From the NCBI GenBank assembly GCA_007123575.1, contig SKKV01000123.1, positions 1 to 46,990 of the forward strand: a stretch of DNA of 46,990 nt. The letters run 5' to 3'. The translations under genes and the position numbers were made by a program. This DNA comes from Wenzhouxiangella sp. (GTDB taxonomy: Bacteria; Pseudomonadota; Gammaproteobacteria; Xanthomonadales; Wenzhouxiangellaceae). Below, one piece after another: positions 1 to 13,098 of the stretch; the stretch's first letter is position 1; every line of letters begins with the position of its first letter. The notes beneath the pieces were generated by a model, which searched no databases, was not told where the DNA came from, and saw only the letters and a list, made by a program, of their open reading frames with translations.

Positions 1-356
1 AACTGGCTCGGTTGGGCTTTGAACTGACCTTGGCCGGTCCGGAAGCGGTGACTGTGCGTGCCGTTCCCAGCCTGCTGGCGCGGGCAGACAGTCTGGGTCT
101 AGTGCGCGATGTCTTGTCTGACTTGGTTGAACTCGGCGATAGCGCGCGAATCGAGTCGGCAGTCGACGAGTTGCTGTCGACCATGGCCTGCCACGGCTCG
201 GTGCGAGCCAACCGGCGCCTGAATATCGAGGAAATGAACGCACTACTGCGTGATATGGAGCGCACCGAGCGCAGTGATCAGTGCAACCACGGTCGCCCGA
301 CGTGGGTCGAGCTGGACACGAAGTCGCTGGATCGGTTGTTCCTGCGTGGCCAGTGA
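1..356 (+). CDS. mutL: DNA mismatch repair protein MutL, C-terminal part (5' truncated by window edge)
   Basis: Open frame runs in from the left edge; C-terminal [25 protein letters not shown] is typical of the MutL C-terminus; followed directly by miaA-hfq-hflX. Confidence 0.9.
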   Translation, partial: LARLGFELTLAGPEAVTVRAVPSLLARADSLGLVRDVLSDLVELGDSARIESAVDELLSTMACHGSVRANRRLNIEEMNALLRDMERTERSDQCNHGRPTWVELDTKSLDRLFLRGQ

Positions 357-1326
357 TGACGGCGCCAGCCGGCCCCTGCCACCCGCCGTTCTTCTGGCCG
401 GCCCGACAGCGGCTGGCAAGACGGACCTTGTTATGGCACTGGCCGACCGGCTGCCGGTCAGCCTGATCAGTGTGGATTCCGCCCAGGTCTACCGCGGCAT
501 GGATATCGGCTCGGCCAAGCCCGACGCCGCCACCCTGGCAAGGTACCCGCACGCGCTGATCGACCTGCGCGATCCGGAACAGACCTATTCGGCGGCTGAT
601 TTTGCCAGCGACGCCGAGGCTGCGATGCGCCAGGCCTGGTCCGCCGGCCTGCTGCCGCTGCTGGTCGGGGGTACCATGATGTACTTCAGGTCGCTGCTGT
701 ACGGGCTGGACCGCCTGCCGGCGGCCGACCTGGCTTTTCGGCGGGCTCTGACTGAGCGTGCCGAGCAGGCTGGTTGGATGGCGATCCACCAGGAGCTTGC
801 CCGAATCGACCCGTTGTCGGCGGCGCGGATCAGGCCCTCAGACGCGCAGCGCATTCAGCGCGCGTTGGAAATCCATCAACTGACCGGTCAGGTCCCCAGC
901 GCGCAGCGCCAGGTCAAGCCAACGCCCCGATTTGCCTCGTTGAGACTTGTAGTGACGCCGTCCGATCGCCATATCCTGCATGAACGCATTGCTGACCGCC
1001 TGGATGGCATGATTACAGCAGGGTTTTTGGATGAGGTTCGGTGCTTGCGAGAGAGGCCAGGCCTTGATCCGGCGACGGCGTCGATGAAAAGTGTAGGCTA
1101 TCGTCAGGCTTGGCAATATCTGGACGGTGCTGTCTGCGAGCGGGAATTTCGGCAGCGGGCGCGGGCAGCCACTCGACAGCTTGCCAAGCGGCAGCTGACG
1201 GCATTACGGCAGTTTACCGATAGCCTCTGGTATGATCCGGCCCGAAGACGTACCATTGACTGGATTTTCAGGCAAGTAGAGGGTTTTTTTGACAGATCGC
1301 AGGACAGCCCGCCCAATGACAAGTAA
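346..1326 (+). CDS. miaA: tRNA dimethylallyltransferase
   Basis: P-loop [14 protein letters not shown], then [19 protein letters not shown]; probable GTG start at 346 overlapping the mutL end (the ORF track start at 250 is too far upstream). Confidence 0.93.
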   Translation: MASDDGASRPLPPAVLLAGPTAAGKTDLVMALADRLPVSLISVDSAQVYRGMDIGSAKPDAATLARYPHALIDLRDPEQTYSAADFASDAEAAMRQAWSAGLLPLLVGGTMMYFRSLLYGLDRLPAADLAFRRALTERAEQAGWMAIHQELARIDPLSAARIRPSDAQRIQRALEIHQLTGQVPSAQRQVKPTPRFASLRLVVTPSDRHILHERIADRLDGMITAGFLDEVRCLRERPGLDPATASMKSVGYRQAWQYLDGAVCEREFRQRARAATRQLAKRQLTALRQFTDSLWYDPARRRTIDWIFRQVEGFFDRSQDSPPNDK

Positions 1327-1417
1327 GCAAACTTGGCCGCGGCTGCCTGGTGAAATCTAGAAGACGCTCAGGCGACCCAAGTAAAAACAACGACATAGAA
1401 CTTAAAGGAGCGACAAG

Positions 1418-1657
1418 ATGTCCAAGGGTCAATCGCTGCAGGATCCGTTTTTGAACGCGCTGCGCAGAGAGCGTGTGCCAGTGGCCATTTACCTGGTCAA
1501 CGGCATCAAGCTGCAGGGGCAAATCGAATCATTCGATAATTTCGTCGTGTTGCTGAAAAATTCTGTCAGTCAAATGATATACAAGCATGCCATCTCTACC
1601 GTCGTGCCGTCCCGAAACGTGCGCTTTGGTGATGATGAGGAGGGTCAGGACTCCTGA
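1418..1657 (+). CDS. hfq: RNA chaperone Hfq
   Basis: [48 protein letters not shown]...[15 protein letters not shown]; good SD (AAAGGAG) upstream. Confidence 0.98.
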   Translation: MSKGQSLQDPFLNALRRERVPVAIYLVNGIKLQGQIESFDNFVVLLKNSVSQMIYKHAISTVVPSRNVRFGDDEEGQDS

Positions 1658-2961
1658 TCGAGCAGGCGCCTCCCGAGCGGCCGGCCAGCGCCAACCGCAC
1701 CCTGCTGCTGCATCCGGTCATTGATTTAGCCGATGATCAGGACTCGCGCGAGGAGTTTCGGCGCTTGGCAGAGTCGGCTGGCCTGGCAGTGGTCGCCGAA
1801 CTGCTTGCGCCCCGCGACCGGCCGGATCCACGTTACTTCGTCGGTGGCGGCAAAGTTGAGGAAACCGCAGCCGCAGTCACGGACAGCGAAATTGATCTGG
1901 TATTGGTCAACGGACGTTTGAGCCCTGTTCAGGAACGTAACCTGGCTCGGCGCCTGAAGTGCAACGTGCTCGATCGCACCACCTTGATCCTTGATATATT
2001 CGCTCAGCGCGCGCGTTCTCATGAAGGCAAACTGCAGGTCGAGCTGGCCCAGCTGCGGCACCTGTCGACGCGTCTGGTCCGGGGCTGGACCCACCTCGAG
2101 CGTCAGCGCGGCGGTATTGGTCTGCGCGGGCCGGGGGAAACCCAGCTCGAGACTGATCGCCGCCTTTTGGGCGATCGTATCCGGCAGTTGACCGCCCGCC
2201 TGGCCAAGGTCGAGCAACGCCGCGCCCAGGGGCGGCGAGCGCGCAGCCGCGGCGATGTGCCGCTGGTCGCCCTGGTTGGCTATACGAATGCCGGCAAGTC
2301 GACCTTGTTCAATCGGCTTACCGAGGCCCAGGTCATGGCCAGGGACCAGCTGTTCGCGACCCTGGATCCGACCGTGCGGCGGATCGAGAATTTGGCTGGT
2401 GGCACGGTGCTGATGAGCGACACGGTGGGTTTCATTCGCGATCTGCCGCACGAACTGATCGCCGCGTTCCGGGCCACACTGGAAGAAACACTGGCCGCCA
2501 GTCTGGTCGTGCACGTCATTGATGGTTCGGACCCGGACCGCGGTCGGCATATGGCGGTGGTGGAAGATGTGCTGGAAGACATCGGTGCTGGTGAGTTGCC
2601 GCGACTGAAGGTCTTCAACAAGGTGGATGCCACCGACAACGCGCCTGGTGTGGAGCGCGACGAAAGCGGCGAAGCGGTTTCGGCCTGGGTTTCCGCGGTT
2701 AGTGGCGAGGGCCTGGATGTGTTGATGCGCGCGATTGAAGAGCGTGTTGGCGAAGGTCGCATTCGGCGTCGTATTCACGTGCCCGCCAGGGGTCAGCGCC
2801 TGCGCGCAAGGCTGTTCGAGCTTGGCGTGGTGCGCGAGGAAACCAGCGATGATGCCGGTGGCTGTCACCTGGATGTTGATCTTGACCAGCGTGATGCGCG
2901 CACATTGACACGCCTTGACGGTCTGGATGGCAAACTGGCCCGGCAACTGCTGTTAAACTAA
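1654..2961 (+). CDS. hflX: GTPase HflX (proposed CTG start at 1654; the ORF track calls a TTG at 1765)
   Basis: [84 protein letters not shown]; frame is open upstream to 1639 with HflX-like N-terminal residues. Confidence 0.9.
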   Translation: MIEQAPPERPASANRTLLLHPVIDLADDQDSREEFRRLAESAGLAVVAELLAPRDRPDPRYFVGGGKVEETAAAVTDSEIDLVLVNGRLSPVQERNLARRLKCNVLDRTTLILDIFAQRARSHEGKLQVELAQLRHLSTRLVRGWTHLERQRGGIGLRGPGETQLETDRRLLGDRIRQLTARLAKVEQRRAQGRRARSRGDVPLVALVGYTNAGKSTLFNRLTEAQVMARDQLFATLDPTVRRIENLAGGTVLMSDTVGFIRDLPHELIAAFRATLEETLAASLVVHVIDGSDPDRGRHMAVVEDVLEDIGAGELPRLKVFNKVDATDNAPGVERDESGEAVSAWVSAVSGEGLDVLMRAIEERVGEGRIRRRIHVPARGQRLRARLFELGVVREETSDDAGGCHLDVDLDQRDARTLTRLDGLDGKLARQLLLN

Positions 2962-3072
2962 GCGGCTGCATTCTGGTCCTACCGAGACCCTTCAATACTC
3001 AAGGCCGCCCCATGGACCGGCCGCAAATGCCCCCTGAGAAAATTGTGACTAGCAGATTACACGGAGATATCG

Positions 3073-4236
3073 ATGCCCTGGAATGAACCTGGACGCGGAA
3101 GTGGTGGCGGTGGTGGTGACCGCGATCCGTGGAAAGGCGGCAATGGACAGCAGCCGCCTGACCTTGAAGAGGTATTTGCCAACGTACAGCGTCGCCTGAA
3201 GAAAATCATGGGCGGTGGTGGCGACAGCGGCAAAGGCGGTGGTTCGGCCAGCGGCGGGCCGTCGTTTGCGGGCCTGCTGATTCTGGTTGGCGTGCTCGCT
3301 GCCATCTGGATCGCCTGGAACTCCATTCACATCATCGACGAATCCGAGCGTGGCGTGGTCCTGCGCTTCGGCGAGTACACGCGCACGCTGACTCCGGGTT
3401 TCAATCTGACTCTGCCGCGGCCCATTGAGGAAGTCCTCAAGGTCAACGTCAGCCAGGTTCGATCGCTGGAAAATGCCAGCCGTATGTTGACCGGCGATGA
3501 AAATCTCATCGATCTGGGTTTTGCCGTCCAGTACCGAGTCATCGAGCCGGAAAAATTCCTGTTCAACGTTCAGGTGCCGGAGGAGTCGTTGGGCCATGCC
3601 GCCGACAGTGCGATGCGAGAGATCGTCGGAACCAACAATATGGATTTCATCCTTGAAATTGGTCGTGGTCAGATCGCGCTGGACGCACAGGCACTGTTGA
3701 TCGAGATCATCGACCGTTATGACTCCGGTATCGAGATCCTGTCGTTCAACCTGCAGGAAGTGCGTCCGCCAGCCCAGGTTCGTTCGGCGTTCGATGACGT
3801 GGTTCGCGCTCGCGAAGACCAGATTCGATTCGCCAACGAAGCCCAGGCCTATGCCAACCAGGAAATTCCGGAAGCGCGCGGTCGTGCGGCTCGGATCCTG
3901 GAAGAAGCCCAAGCCTATCGGGAATCCATCATCGCCCAGGCTACTGGTGAAGCCGATCGCTTCTCTGCCATTCTCGAGCAATACACGCTGGCTCCGGAAG
4001 TCACCCGCGAGCGTATCTTCCTGGAGACGCTGGAGACGGTGTATGGTCGCTCCGCCAAGATCCTGATGGATGTGTCGGACAGCAACAACATGTTCTACTT
4101 GCCGCTTGACGGCATGGGCAGCGGTGGTCGCGCGCAGGCGATGCCACCGCCGCCGGCGCCGTTGATGGCACCGTCCGAGCAAAGCCGCATGTCCCCGACT
4201 GATCCCAGGGCCCGCCGTGGCCGGGAGGCGCGTTAA
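3073..4236 (+). CDS. hflK: FtsH protease modulator HflK (SPFH/band 7)
   Basis: Gly-rich N-terminus, TM segment, SPFH domain (ESERGVVLRFGEYTRTLTPGFNLTLPRPIEEV), located next to hflC. Confidence 0.95.
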   Translation: MPWNEPGRGSGGGGGDRDPWKGGNGQQPPDLEEVFANVQRRLKKIMGGGGDSGKGGGSASGGPSFAGLLILVGVLAAIWIAWNSIHIIDESERGVVLRFGEYTRTLTPGFNLTLPRPIEEVLKVNVSQVRSLENASRMLTGDENLIDLGFAVQYRVIEPEKFLFNVQVPEESLGHAADSAMREIVGTNNMDFILEIGRGQIALDAQALLIEIIDRYDSGIEILSFNLQEVRPPAQVRSAFDDVVRAREDQIRFANEAQAYANQEIPEARGRAARILEEAQAYRESIIAQATGEADRFSAILEQYTLAPEVTRERIFLETLETVYGRSAKILMDVSDSNNMFYLPLDGMGSGGRAQAMPPPPAPLMAPSEQSRMSPTDPRARRGREAR

Positions 4237-4238
4237 TC

Positions 4239-5102
4239 ATGAGACTGTTTATTCCAATCATTATCGTTGTTGCCCTGATCATCGGGCTTAACAGCATTTT
4301 CGTGGTCAAGGAAACGGAGTTTGCGATCAAGTTCCGCCTCGGTGAGGTGGTTCGCGCCGACTACGAGCCCGGTCTGCATTTGAAGATGCCGTTCATCAAC
4401 AACGTGCGCAAACTGGACCGGCGCATCATCACCCTGGACATGCGTCCGGAGCAGATGAATACCGCCGAGCAGAAGTTCGTCGAGGTGGACTATTACGTCA
4501 AGTGGCGGATAACCAACCCGCGTGATTTCTACGTTGCCACGCAAGGTGGGGACATGATCTTCACCCGCGCGCGGCTGGGTCAGCTCATTCGGAACGATTT
4601 GCGTGACGAATTTGCTCAACGCACGCTCAGCGAGGTTGTGTCCGAGCAGCGCCGGGAGATGATGGAAGAGCTGGTGATCCGGGCCGACCGCCGCTTCCAG
4701 GATTTCGGTATTGACGTCATCGACGTGCGGATCAAGAAAATCGAGCTGACCGATGAGGTCTTGAACTCGGTATTCGAGCGGATGGAAACCCAGCGTACCG
4801 AGTTTGCCAACGAGCTGCGTTCGCTGGGTCGCGAGCGTTCCGAGCGGATTCGCGCAGACGCCGATCGCCAGGTCCGCGTTCTGCTGGCCGATGCCGAGCG
4901 AGATGCGCAGCGTTTGCGCGGTGATGGCGATGCCCAGGCGATCGAGATTTACGCCGAGGCATTCAACCGCGATCGTGAGTTCTTTTCGTTCTGGCGAAGC
5001 ATGAATGCCTACGAAGCCAGTTTCGGTACCGAGAGCGACATCATGCTGATGGATACCCGGTCCGAGTTCTTCCGCTTCTTTGACCAGATGCGCACCGAAT
5101 AG
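4239..5102 (+). CDS. hflC: FtsH protease modulator HflC (SPFH/band 7)
   Basis: N-terminal TM then FVVKETEFAIKFRLGEVVRADYEPGLHLKMPFINNVRKLDRRI; pairs with HflK. Confidence 0.95.
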   Translation: MRLFIPIIIVVALIIGLNSIFVVKETEFAIKFRLGEVVRADYEPGLHLKMPFINNVRKLDRRIITLDMRPEQMNTAEQKFVEVDYYVKWRITNPRDFYVATQGGDMIFTRARLGQLIRNDLRDEFAQRTLSEVVSEQRREMMEELVIRADRRFQDFGIDVIDVRIKKIELTDEVLNSVFERMETQRTEFANELRSLGRERSERIRADADRQVRVLLADAERDAQRLRGDGDAQAIEIYAEAFNRDREFFSFWRSMNAYEASFGTESDIMLMDTRSEFFRFFDQMRTE

Positions 5103-5112
5103 GAATCGGTAG

Positions 5113-7705
<2,593 letters not shown>

Positions 7706-7713
7706 GCAAGCTG

Positions 7714-8781
7714 GTGACACTGTTCAATTTTTCAGCCGGACCCGCAGCCCTGCCGCGGCCGGTGCGCGAGCGCCTGGCCGAGGCGCTCAAAGCGGATGCC
7801 CAGGGCACGCCCTCGGTAGCCGAGATTTCCCATCGCGGACCGCGCTTTGCCGCCATCGCCGAGGAGCTGATCGCGCGTCTCCGAAGTCTGACCGGCGTTG
7901 GCGAGACGCAAGAAGTGCTTTTGCTGCACGGCGGCGCCAACCTGCAGTTTGCCTGGCTACCGATGAACCTGGCCGCCGGAGGCACGGCCGCGTACGTGCT
8001 TACCGGTCACTGGGGCGAGAAGGCGCTGGCCGAGGCCGAGCGTGCCGGACGGCCCGAAGTCGTTGCCAGCAGCAAAGACGGTGGCTACGTCGACTTGCCG
8101 GCGCTCGGCCCATTGCCAGCTGACTGCGCCTACCTGCACTACACCGGCAATGAAACCATTCACGGTGTCCAGTACATGACGCCGCCTGAGGTCAATGTGC
8201 CGCTGGCCGCGGATCTGTCGTCGGAATTCCTCTCAAGGCCTTATCCTTATTCGGAAATTGACTTTGCCTATGCCGGCGCGCAGAAGAATCTTGGCATTGC
8301 CGGCCTGACTGTGGTCCTGGTACGGCGCGATCTGTTCGAGCGGATTCCCGACGGGCTGCCGAAATACCTGGATTATCGAACCTGGGCCAGTTCCGACTCC
8401 ATGTACAACACGCCCTGCACCCTGGCCTGGTATGTGGCTCTGGAGGTGTTGCGCTGGATCGAGCAGATGGGCGGGCTGGCGGTGCTGGGGGAGCGCAACA
8501 GTGCCAGGGCTGGGTGCCTGTATGCGGCGATCGATAAAAGTGACTTCTGGTCCAACCCGGTTGCTCGGCGCTGTCGCTCGGTGATGAACGTGCCTTTTTT
8601 CCCGGCCGATGAGCGCCTGACCATGCCGGCGGTGGCCGCTGCCGAGGCGGCCGGATTGATGGGGCTGAAAGGCCACCGCGCCCTCGGCGGCCTGCGCGCC
8701 AGCCTGTACAATGCCTTGGACGACGATGCGGTGGAGAACCTGATTGACTTCCTCGGAGAATTCGAGCGCACCCGGGCCTGA
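7714..8781 (+). CDS. serC: Phosphoserine aminotransferase
   Basis: FNFSAGPAALPRPV, PLAADLSSEFLSRP, YAGAQKNLGIAGLTVVLVR; GTG start. Confidence 0.96.
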   Translation: MTLFNFSAGPAALPRPVRERLAEALKADAQGTPSVAEISHRGPRFAAIAEELIARLRSLTGVGETQEVLLLHGGANLQFAWLPMNLAAGGTAAYVLTGHWGEKALAEAERAGRPEVVASSKDGGYVDLPALGPLPADCAYLHYTGNETIHGVQYMTPPEVNVPLAADLSSEFLSRPYPYSEIDFAYAGAQKNLGIAGLTVVLVRRDLFERIPDGLPKYLDYRTWASSDSMYNTPCTLAWYVALEVLRWIEQMGGLAVLGERNSARAGCLYAAIDKSDFWSNPVARRCRSVMNVPFFPADERLTMPAVAAAEAAGLMGLKGHRALGGLRASLYNALDDDAVENLIDFLGEFERTRA

Positions 8782-9889
8782 TCCGGCCCTGGCCGAAGTG
8801 CGCCAGCGGATTGACCAGCTCGACGAGCAGATCCAGGCCCTGATAGCCGAGCGCGCGGCCCAGGCGGCGCGCGTGCGCGCGGCCAAGGGTGATCTGGGCA
8901 GTGCATCGGCCTATTACCGACCAGACCGCGAGGCCCAGGTGCTCCGGCGGGTGATCGAGCGCAACCAGGGGCCCTTGAGCGACTCGGTGATGCTGCGCTT
9001 GTATCGCGAAATCATGTCGGCCTGCCTGGCCCAGCAGGAGCCGATGCGCATTGCCTACCTGGGTCCGGAAGGTACCTTCACCCAGCAGGCTGTCTACCGG
9101 CAGTTCGGACATTCGGTCAATGCGATTGCCCAGCCCAGCATCGAAGAGGTGTTTGTTGCCGTGCAGAGTGGAGAGGCCGATTTCGGCGTCGTCCCGGTGG
9201 AGAACTCCAGCCAGGGCATTGTCAGCCACACTCTGGACATGTTCATGCATTCCGATCTCAAGATCGCCGCCGAGGTCGAGCTGCGTATTCACCAACATTT
9301 GCTGACCCAGGCCCGGCGCCTTGACCAGATCGAGCGGGTTTATGCCCACCAGCAGTCGCTGGCCCAGTGCAAGCACTGGCTGAGCTCGCACCTGGCCCAT
9401 GCCGAGGCCGTGCCAGTGTCCAGCAACGCCGAGGCGGCCCGGCGGGTGCGCCATGCGCCCGATGCCGCGGCCATTGCTGGTCGTCACGCTGCCGAGGTCT
9501 ATGGCTTGCCGGTGCTGTTTGCCAATATCGAAGACCATGTCGACAACACCACACGCTTCCTGATTCTGGGTCGGGAGCTGCTGCCGCCATCGGGCGAGGA
9601 CAAGACCACCCTGCTGGTGGCCGGGCGCGATGGTCCGGGCGCCCTGTTTCGTCTGCTCGAGCCGCTGGCCCGGCACGGGGTCAACATGAACCGGATCGAG
9701 TCCAGGCCCTCGCGTCAGGGGCGCTGGGACTATGTCTTCTTCATTGACGTCGATGGCCATGTCGATGACCCGGCCCTGGCCGCGGCGATGGCTGACCTGG
9801 GTGGCGAGGCGCGCTTGGTAAAGGTGCTGGGTTCCTACCCGCGCGCGGTGCTGGGCCGCCTGCCCGAGGGCGACAGCGAGACGGCCTGA
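8744..9889 (+). CDS. pheA: Bifunctional chorismate mutase/prephenate dehydratase (P-protein)
   Basis: Chorismate mutase domain EVRQRIDQLDEQIQALIAERA; dehydratase YLGPEGTFTQQAV, FGVVPVENSSQGIV; ACT domain. TTG start inside the serC 3' end, preceded by GGAG. Confidence 0.95.
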   Translation: MTSSENSSAPGPDPALAEVRQRIDQLDEQIQALIAERAAQAARVRAAKGDLGSASAYYRPDREAQVLRRVIERNQGPLSDSVMLRLYREIMSACLAQQEPMRIAYLGPEGTFTQQAVYRQFGHSVNAIAQPSIEEVFVAVQSGEADFGVVPVENSSQGIVSHTLDMFMHSDLKIAAEVELRIHQHLLTQARRLDQIERVYAHQQSLAQCKHWLSSHLAHAEAVPVSSNAEAARRVRHAPDAAAIAGRHAAEVYGLPVLFANIEDHVDNTTRFLILGRELLPPSGEDKTTLLVAGRDGPGALFRLLEPLARHGVNMNRIESRPSRQGRWDYVFFIDVDGHVDDPALAAAMADLGGEARLVKVLGSYPRAVLGRLPEGDSETA

Positions 9890-9920
9890 TCCGATTAACA
9901 CTCCAAGATTTCAGACTTTT

Positions 9921-11045
9921 ATGAAAACCTACGACTACAACGAACTGGCCGTTGCCGGTGTGCGCGAGCTCAAGCCCTATACCCCGGGCAAGCCTACCTC
10001 CGAACTGGAGCGCGAATATGGGGTCAGCAAGTCGATCAAGCTGGCTTCCAATGAAAACCCGCTTGGCGCCAGCCCGCGTGCCATCGCCGCCATCCGCGAC
10101 GAGCTCGATGACCTGTGGCTGTACCCTGACGCCAACGGCTATTTCCTAAAGAAAACGCTGGCCGAGTATCACGACCTCGATCCGGCCTGCATTACCCTGG
10201 GCAACGGCTCGAACGATGTGCTGGTGTTTCTGGCCCAGGTTTTCTTGAGCCCTGGTCTGGAGGCGGTGTTCTCCCAGTACTGCTTTGCCGTCTATCCCAT
10301 CGCTACGCAAATGGTCGGCGCCACGCCCAGCGTCGCTCCAGCCCTGCCGCGCGACCATGTCATGCCACTGGGCCACGACCTGCGCGCGCTGTATGAGCGA
10401 GTCGGGCCGGATACCCGCCTGGTGTTTGTCGCCAACCCGAACAACCCCACCGGCACCTGGCTGGACGGGGCCCGGCTGAAGGACTTTGTCGGCTCGCTGC
10501 CGCCGCATGTGATCTGCGTGGTCGACGAGGCCTACACCGAGTATGCCGAGTCCGACGCCCTGGGCGATGCCTCAACCTGGCTGCACGAGTTTCCCAACCT
10601 GGTTGTGACCCGAACCTTTTCCAAGGCCTACGGACTGGCCGGCTTGCGGGTCGGGTATGCACTCAGCAATCCCGGCGTGGCCGACCTGCTCAACCGGGTT
10701 CGGCCGGCCTTCAACGTCAATTCGCTCGCCTTGACCGCGGCCAATGCCGCGATTGGCGATCATGAATTCATAGAACGCAGCCGCCAGCTCAACTCCCGCG
10801 GCATAGTGCAACTCTGCCAGGGTCTGGAAGCGCTGGGCGCAAAATGCATTCCGTCGGCGGCTAATTTCATCCTCGCCGAATTCGACCGCTCCGGCGCCGA
10901 GCTCAACGAGCAGCTGCTGCGCGCCGGCGTGATCGTGCGCCCGGTCGGCAATTACGGCCTGGACAACTACCTGCGTATCACCATCGGCACTGCAGCCCAG
11001 AACGATCGCATGCTGGGCGCGCTCAAGGACATCCTAGCCTCATGA
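9921..11045 (+). CDS. hisC: Histidinol-phosphate / aromatic aminotransferase
   Basis: LASNENPLGASPRAIAAI, FVANPNNPTGTWL, VVDEAYTEYAE, TRTFSKAYGLAGLRVGYAL. Confidence 0.92.
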   Translation: MKTYDYNELAVAGVRELKPYTPGKPTSELEREYGVSKSIKLASNENPLGASPRAIAAIRDELDDLWLYPDANGYFLKKTLAEYHDLDPACITLGNGSNDVLVFLAQVFLSPGLEAVFSQYCFAVYPIATQMVGATPSVAPALPRDHVMPLGHDLRALYERVGPDTRLVFVANPNNPTGTWLDGARLKDFVGSLPPHVICVVDEAYTEYAESDALGDASTWLHEFPNLVVTRTFSKAYGLAGLRVGYALSNPGVADLLNRVRPAFNVNSLALTAANAAIGDHEFIERSRQLNSRGIVQLCQGLEALGAKCIPSAANFILAEFDRSGAELNEQLLRAGVIVRPVGNYGLDNYLRITIGTAAQNDRMLGALKDILAS

Positions 11046-12343
11046 AACTGAGCGCCAGCCCAGCGGCAGGCCCTTTGAGGGGGGATTACCAGCCGCCGGG
11101 AGACAAGTCCATTTCCCATCGCCTGGCCATCCTTGGCGGTCTGGCCAACGGCGAGACACAGATTCGCGGTTTTCTGGACGCGGCCGACACTCGCGCCACC
11201 CTGGCTGCCATGGCCGCTATGGGTGCCGAGGTCAGCGAGAATGATGGCCTGATCGGCATTCGTGGCGGCCGGCTGCGGGCGCCGTCAACGCCGCTGGACC
11301 TGGGCAACTCCGGCACCGGCATGCGGCTGCTGTGCGGTGCCCTGTGCGGTCACCCGGACCTGCACGGTGCCAGCCTGCAGCTGGTGGGTGATGCCTCGCT
11401 GTCGGCACGGCCCATGGGGCGCATCACCCGACCTTTGGGCGAGATGGGCGCGATGGTTCATGCCAGCGACGGTCACGCGCCATTGAATCTCAAGCCCTGC
11501 GGCCTGAAAGCCATTCGCTACGTGATGCCGGTGGCCAGCGCCCAGGTGAAGACGGCCGTGCTCCTGGCCGGCCTGTTCGCTGAAGGTGATACCGTGGTAG
11601 TAGAGCCCGGCCCCAGCCGCGATCACAGCGAGCGGCTGCTGCCGGCTTTTGGCGTGTCCCTGTTCGACTGCGAGCCGGGCATCGGCCTGCGTGGCGGGCA
11701 GAAGCTCAGGGCGGCAAGCTGTCATGTGCCGGGTGATCTGAGTTCGGCGGCCTTCGTGGTCGGCGCCGGATTGCTGGCGGCGGGTACCGAGGGCTTGAAT
11801 CTGGCCAATGTCGGCCTCAACCCAACTCGCGACGGCGTTCTGCGCATTCTGCGCGCCATGGGCGGCAATATCGAGCTCGAAGCCGGCGATGCCGTGGGTG
11901 CCGAGCCTGTTGGCCGCCTGCTGGTCAGGCAGTCGTCTCTGACCGGCATTGATATTCCGGCCGAGTGGGTGCCGCTGGCAATTGACGAGTTCCCGCTGAT
12001 CATGGCCCTGGCCGCCGTAGCCGAGGGCACCACGCGCATTCAGGGAGCGGCAGAACTCAGGGTCAAGGAATCCGATCGCCTGGCAGTGATGAGCGAGCAG
12101 CTCCGGCGCCTGGGTGTGAAGGTCGAGGAAACGCCGGACGGCGCCATCATTGAAGGTGGAGAGGTCAAGGGCGGGCAGGTCGACAGTGCCGGCGATCACC
12201 GCATTGCGATGAGCCTGGCCGTGCTGGCCCTGGTCGCCCGTGAGCCCGTGGAAATCGACAACGCGGAGTGGATTCGGACCAGCTACCCCGGATTTGCCGA
12301 CGACTTGCGCGCCCTTGGCGCCCAGCTTGAATGGATCGATTGA
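11042..12343 (+). CDS. aroA: 3-phosphoshikimate 1-carboxyvinyltransferase (EPSP synthase)
   Basis: GDKSISHRLAILGGLANGETQIRGFLDAADTRAT, LGNSGTGMRLLCG, ELRVKESDRLAVM; overlaps the hisC stop. Confidence 0.97.
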   Translation: MKLSASPAAGPLRGDYQPPGDKSISHRLAILGGLANGETQIRGFLDAADTRATLAAMAAMGAEVSENDGLIGIRGGRLRAPSTPLDLGNSGTGMRLLCGALCGHPDLHGASLQLVGDASLSARPMGRITRPLGEMGAMVHASDGHAPLNLKPCGLKAIRYVMPVASAQVKTAVLLAGLFAEGDTVVVEPGPSRDHSERLLPAFGVSLFDCEPGIGLRGGQKLRAASCHVPGDLSSAAFVVGAGLLAAGTEGLNLANVGLNPTRDGVLRILRAMGGNIELEAGDAVGAEPVGRLLVRQSSLTGIDIPAEWVPLAIDEFPLIMALAAVAEGTTRIQGAAELRVKESDRLAVMSEQLRRLGVKVEETPDGAIIEGGEVKGGQVDSAGDHRIAMSLAVLALVAREPVEIDNAEWIRTSYPGFADDLRALGAQLEWID

Positions 12344-12349
12344 AAGCCT

Positions 12350-13036
12350 ATGACCAGCAAGCACACTCGGGAAGTGCCCGTGCTGACGATTGACGGTCCG
12401 TCCGGAGCCGGCAAGGGCGCTGTGGCCGCCAATGTCGCCCGCCGCCTGGGTTGGAAGGCGCTGGACTCGGGTGCGGTTTATCGTGCCGTGGCAGCCAGCG
12501 CCCTGGATCAGAACGTCTCAGCCGAGGATGTTGATGTCCTGGTCGCCCTTTGTGACGATCTGCCGCTGAGTTTCGAGGCTGGCGATGACGGCATTCGGGT
12601 TTTCCTGGATGGCCAGCCTGTAGATGGCCGACTGCGCCAGGAAGAAGTCAGCTCCATGAGCTCCCGAATTGCTTCGCAGTCAGCCGTCCGCGCCGCCCTG
12701 ATGGATCTGCAGCGCAGTTTCCGCCAGCCGCCTGGGCTGGTGGCAGACGGTCGCGATATGGGCACTGTGGTCTTCCCGGATGCTCAAATCAAGGTTTTTC
12801 TCGATGCCAGCGTCGAAGAAAGAGCGAATCGACGCTACAAACAGTTGAAAGAAAAGGGCAAAGATGTTAACTTTCTCCGTCTTTTTCGCGACCTGGAGGC
12901 GCGGGACCGTCGTGACCGCGAGCGATCCGTATCGCCAACCGTTCCAGCCGCCGACGCCGAGGTGATCGATTCAACGGCGATGACGCTGGAAGCAGTGATT
13001 GATCGAGTGTTGTCCATCGCGCGTGAGCGCGTCTGA
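12350..13036 (+). CDS. cmk: Cytidylate kinase
   Basis: VLTIDGPSGAGKGAVA, LDSGAVYRAVA, VADGRDMGTVVFPDA. Confidence 0.97.
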   Translation: MTSKHTREVPVLTIDGPSGAGKGAVAANVARRLGWKALDSGAVYRAVAASALDQNVSAEDVDVLVALCDDLPLSFEAGDDGIRVFLDGQPVDGRLRQEEVSSMSSRIASQSAVRAALMDLQRSFRQPPGLVADGRDMGTVVFPDAQIKVFLDASVEERANRRYKQLKEKGKDVNFLRLFRDLEARDRRDRERSVSPTVPAADAEVIDSTAMTLEAVIDRVLSIARERV

Positions 13037-13067
13037 ACCATCAGTCCGGAAAAGATTTTTGGGTGCT

Positions 13068-13098
13068 GGCTGCCGCTGGGCGGTAGCCGGTGTTTTTT
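13068..13098 (+). terminator. Candidate Rho-independent terminator between cmk and rpsA
   Basis: GGCTGCCGC (13068-13076), TGG loop, GCGGTAGCC (13080-13088), GGTG, then T6 (13093-13098); 9-bp stem with one G-U. Confidence 0.6.

Noticed and set aside
1726-2946. 406-aa minus-strand ORF antisense to hflX
   Set aside because: Mirror ORF of a high-GC coding region; hflX on the + strand is unambiguous.
3049-4182. 377-aa minus-strand ORF antisense to hflK
   Set aside because: Antisense shadow ORF; biased, non-protein-like composition, and HflK is clear on the + strand.
8192-9901. 569-aa minus-strand ORF across serC and pheA
   Set aside because: Shadow ORF spanning two recognised + strand genes; no recognisable domains.
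11285-12364. 359-aa minus-strand ORF antisense to aroA
   Set aside because: GC-driven antisense ORF; aroA motifs are decisive.
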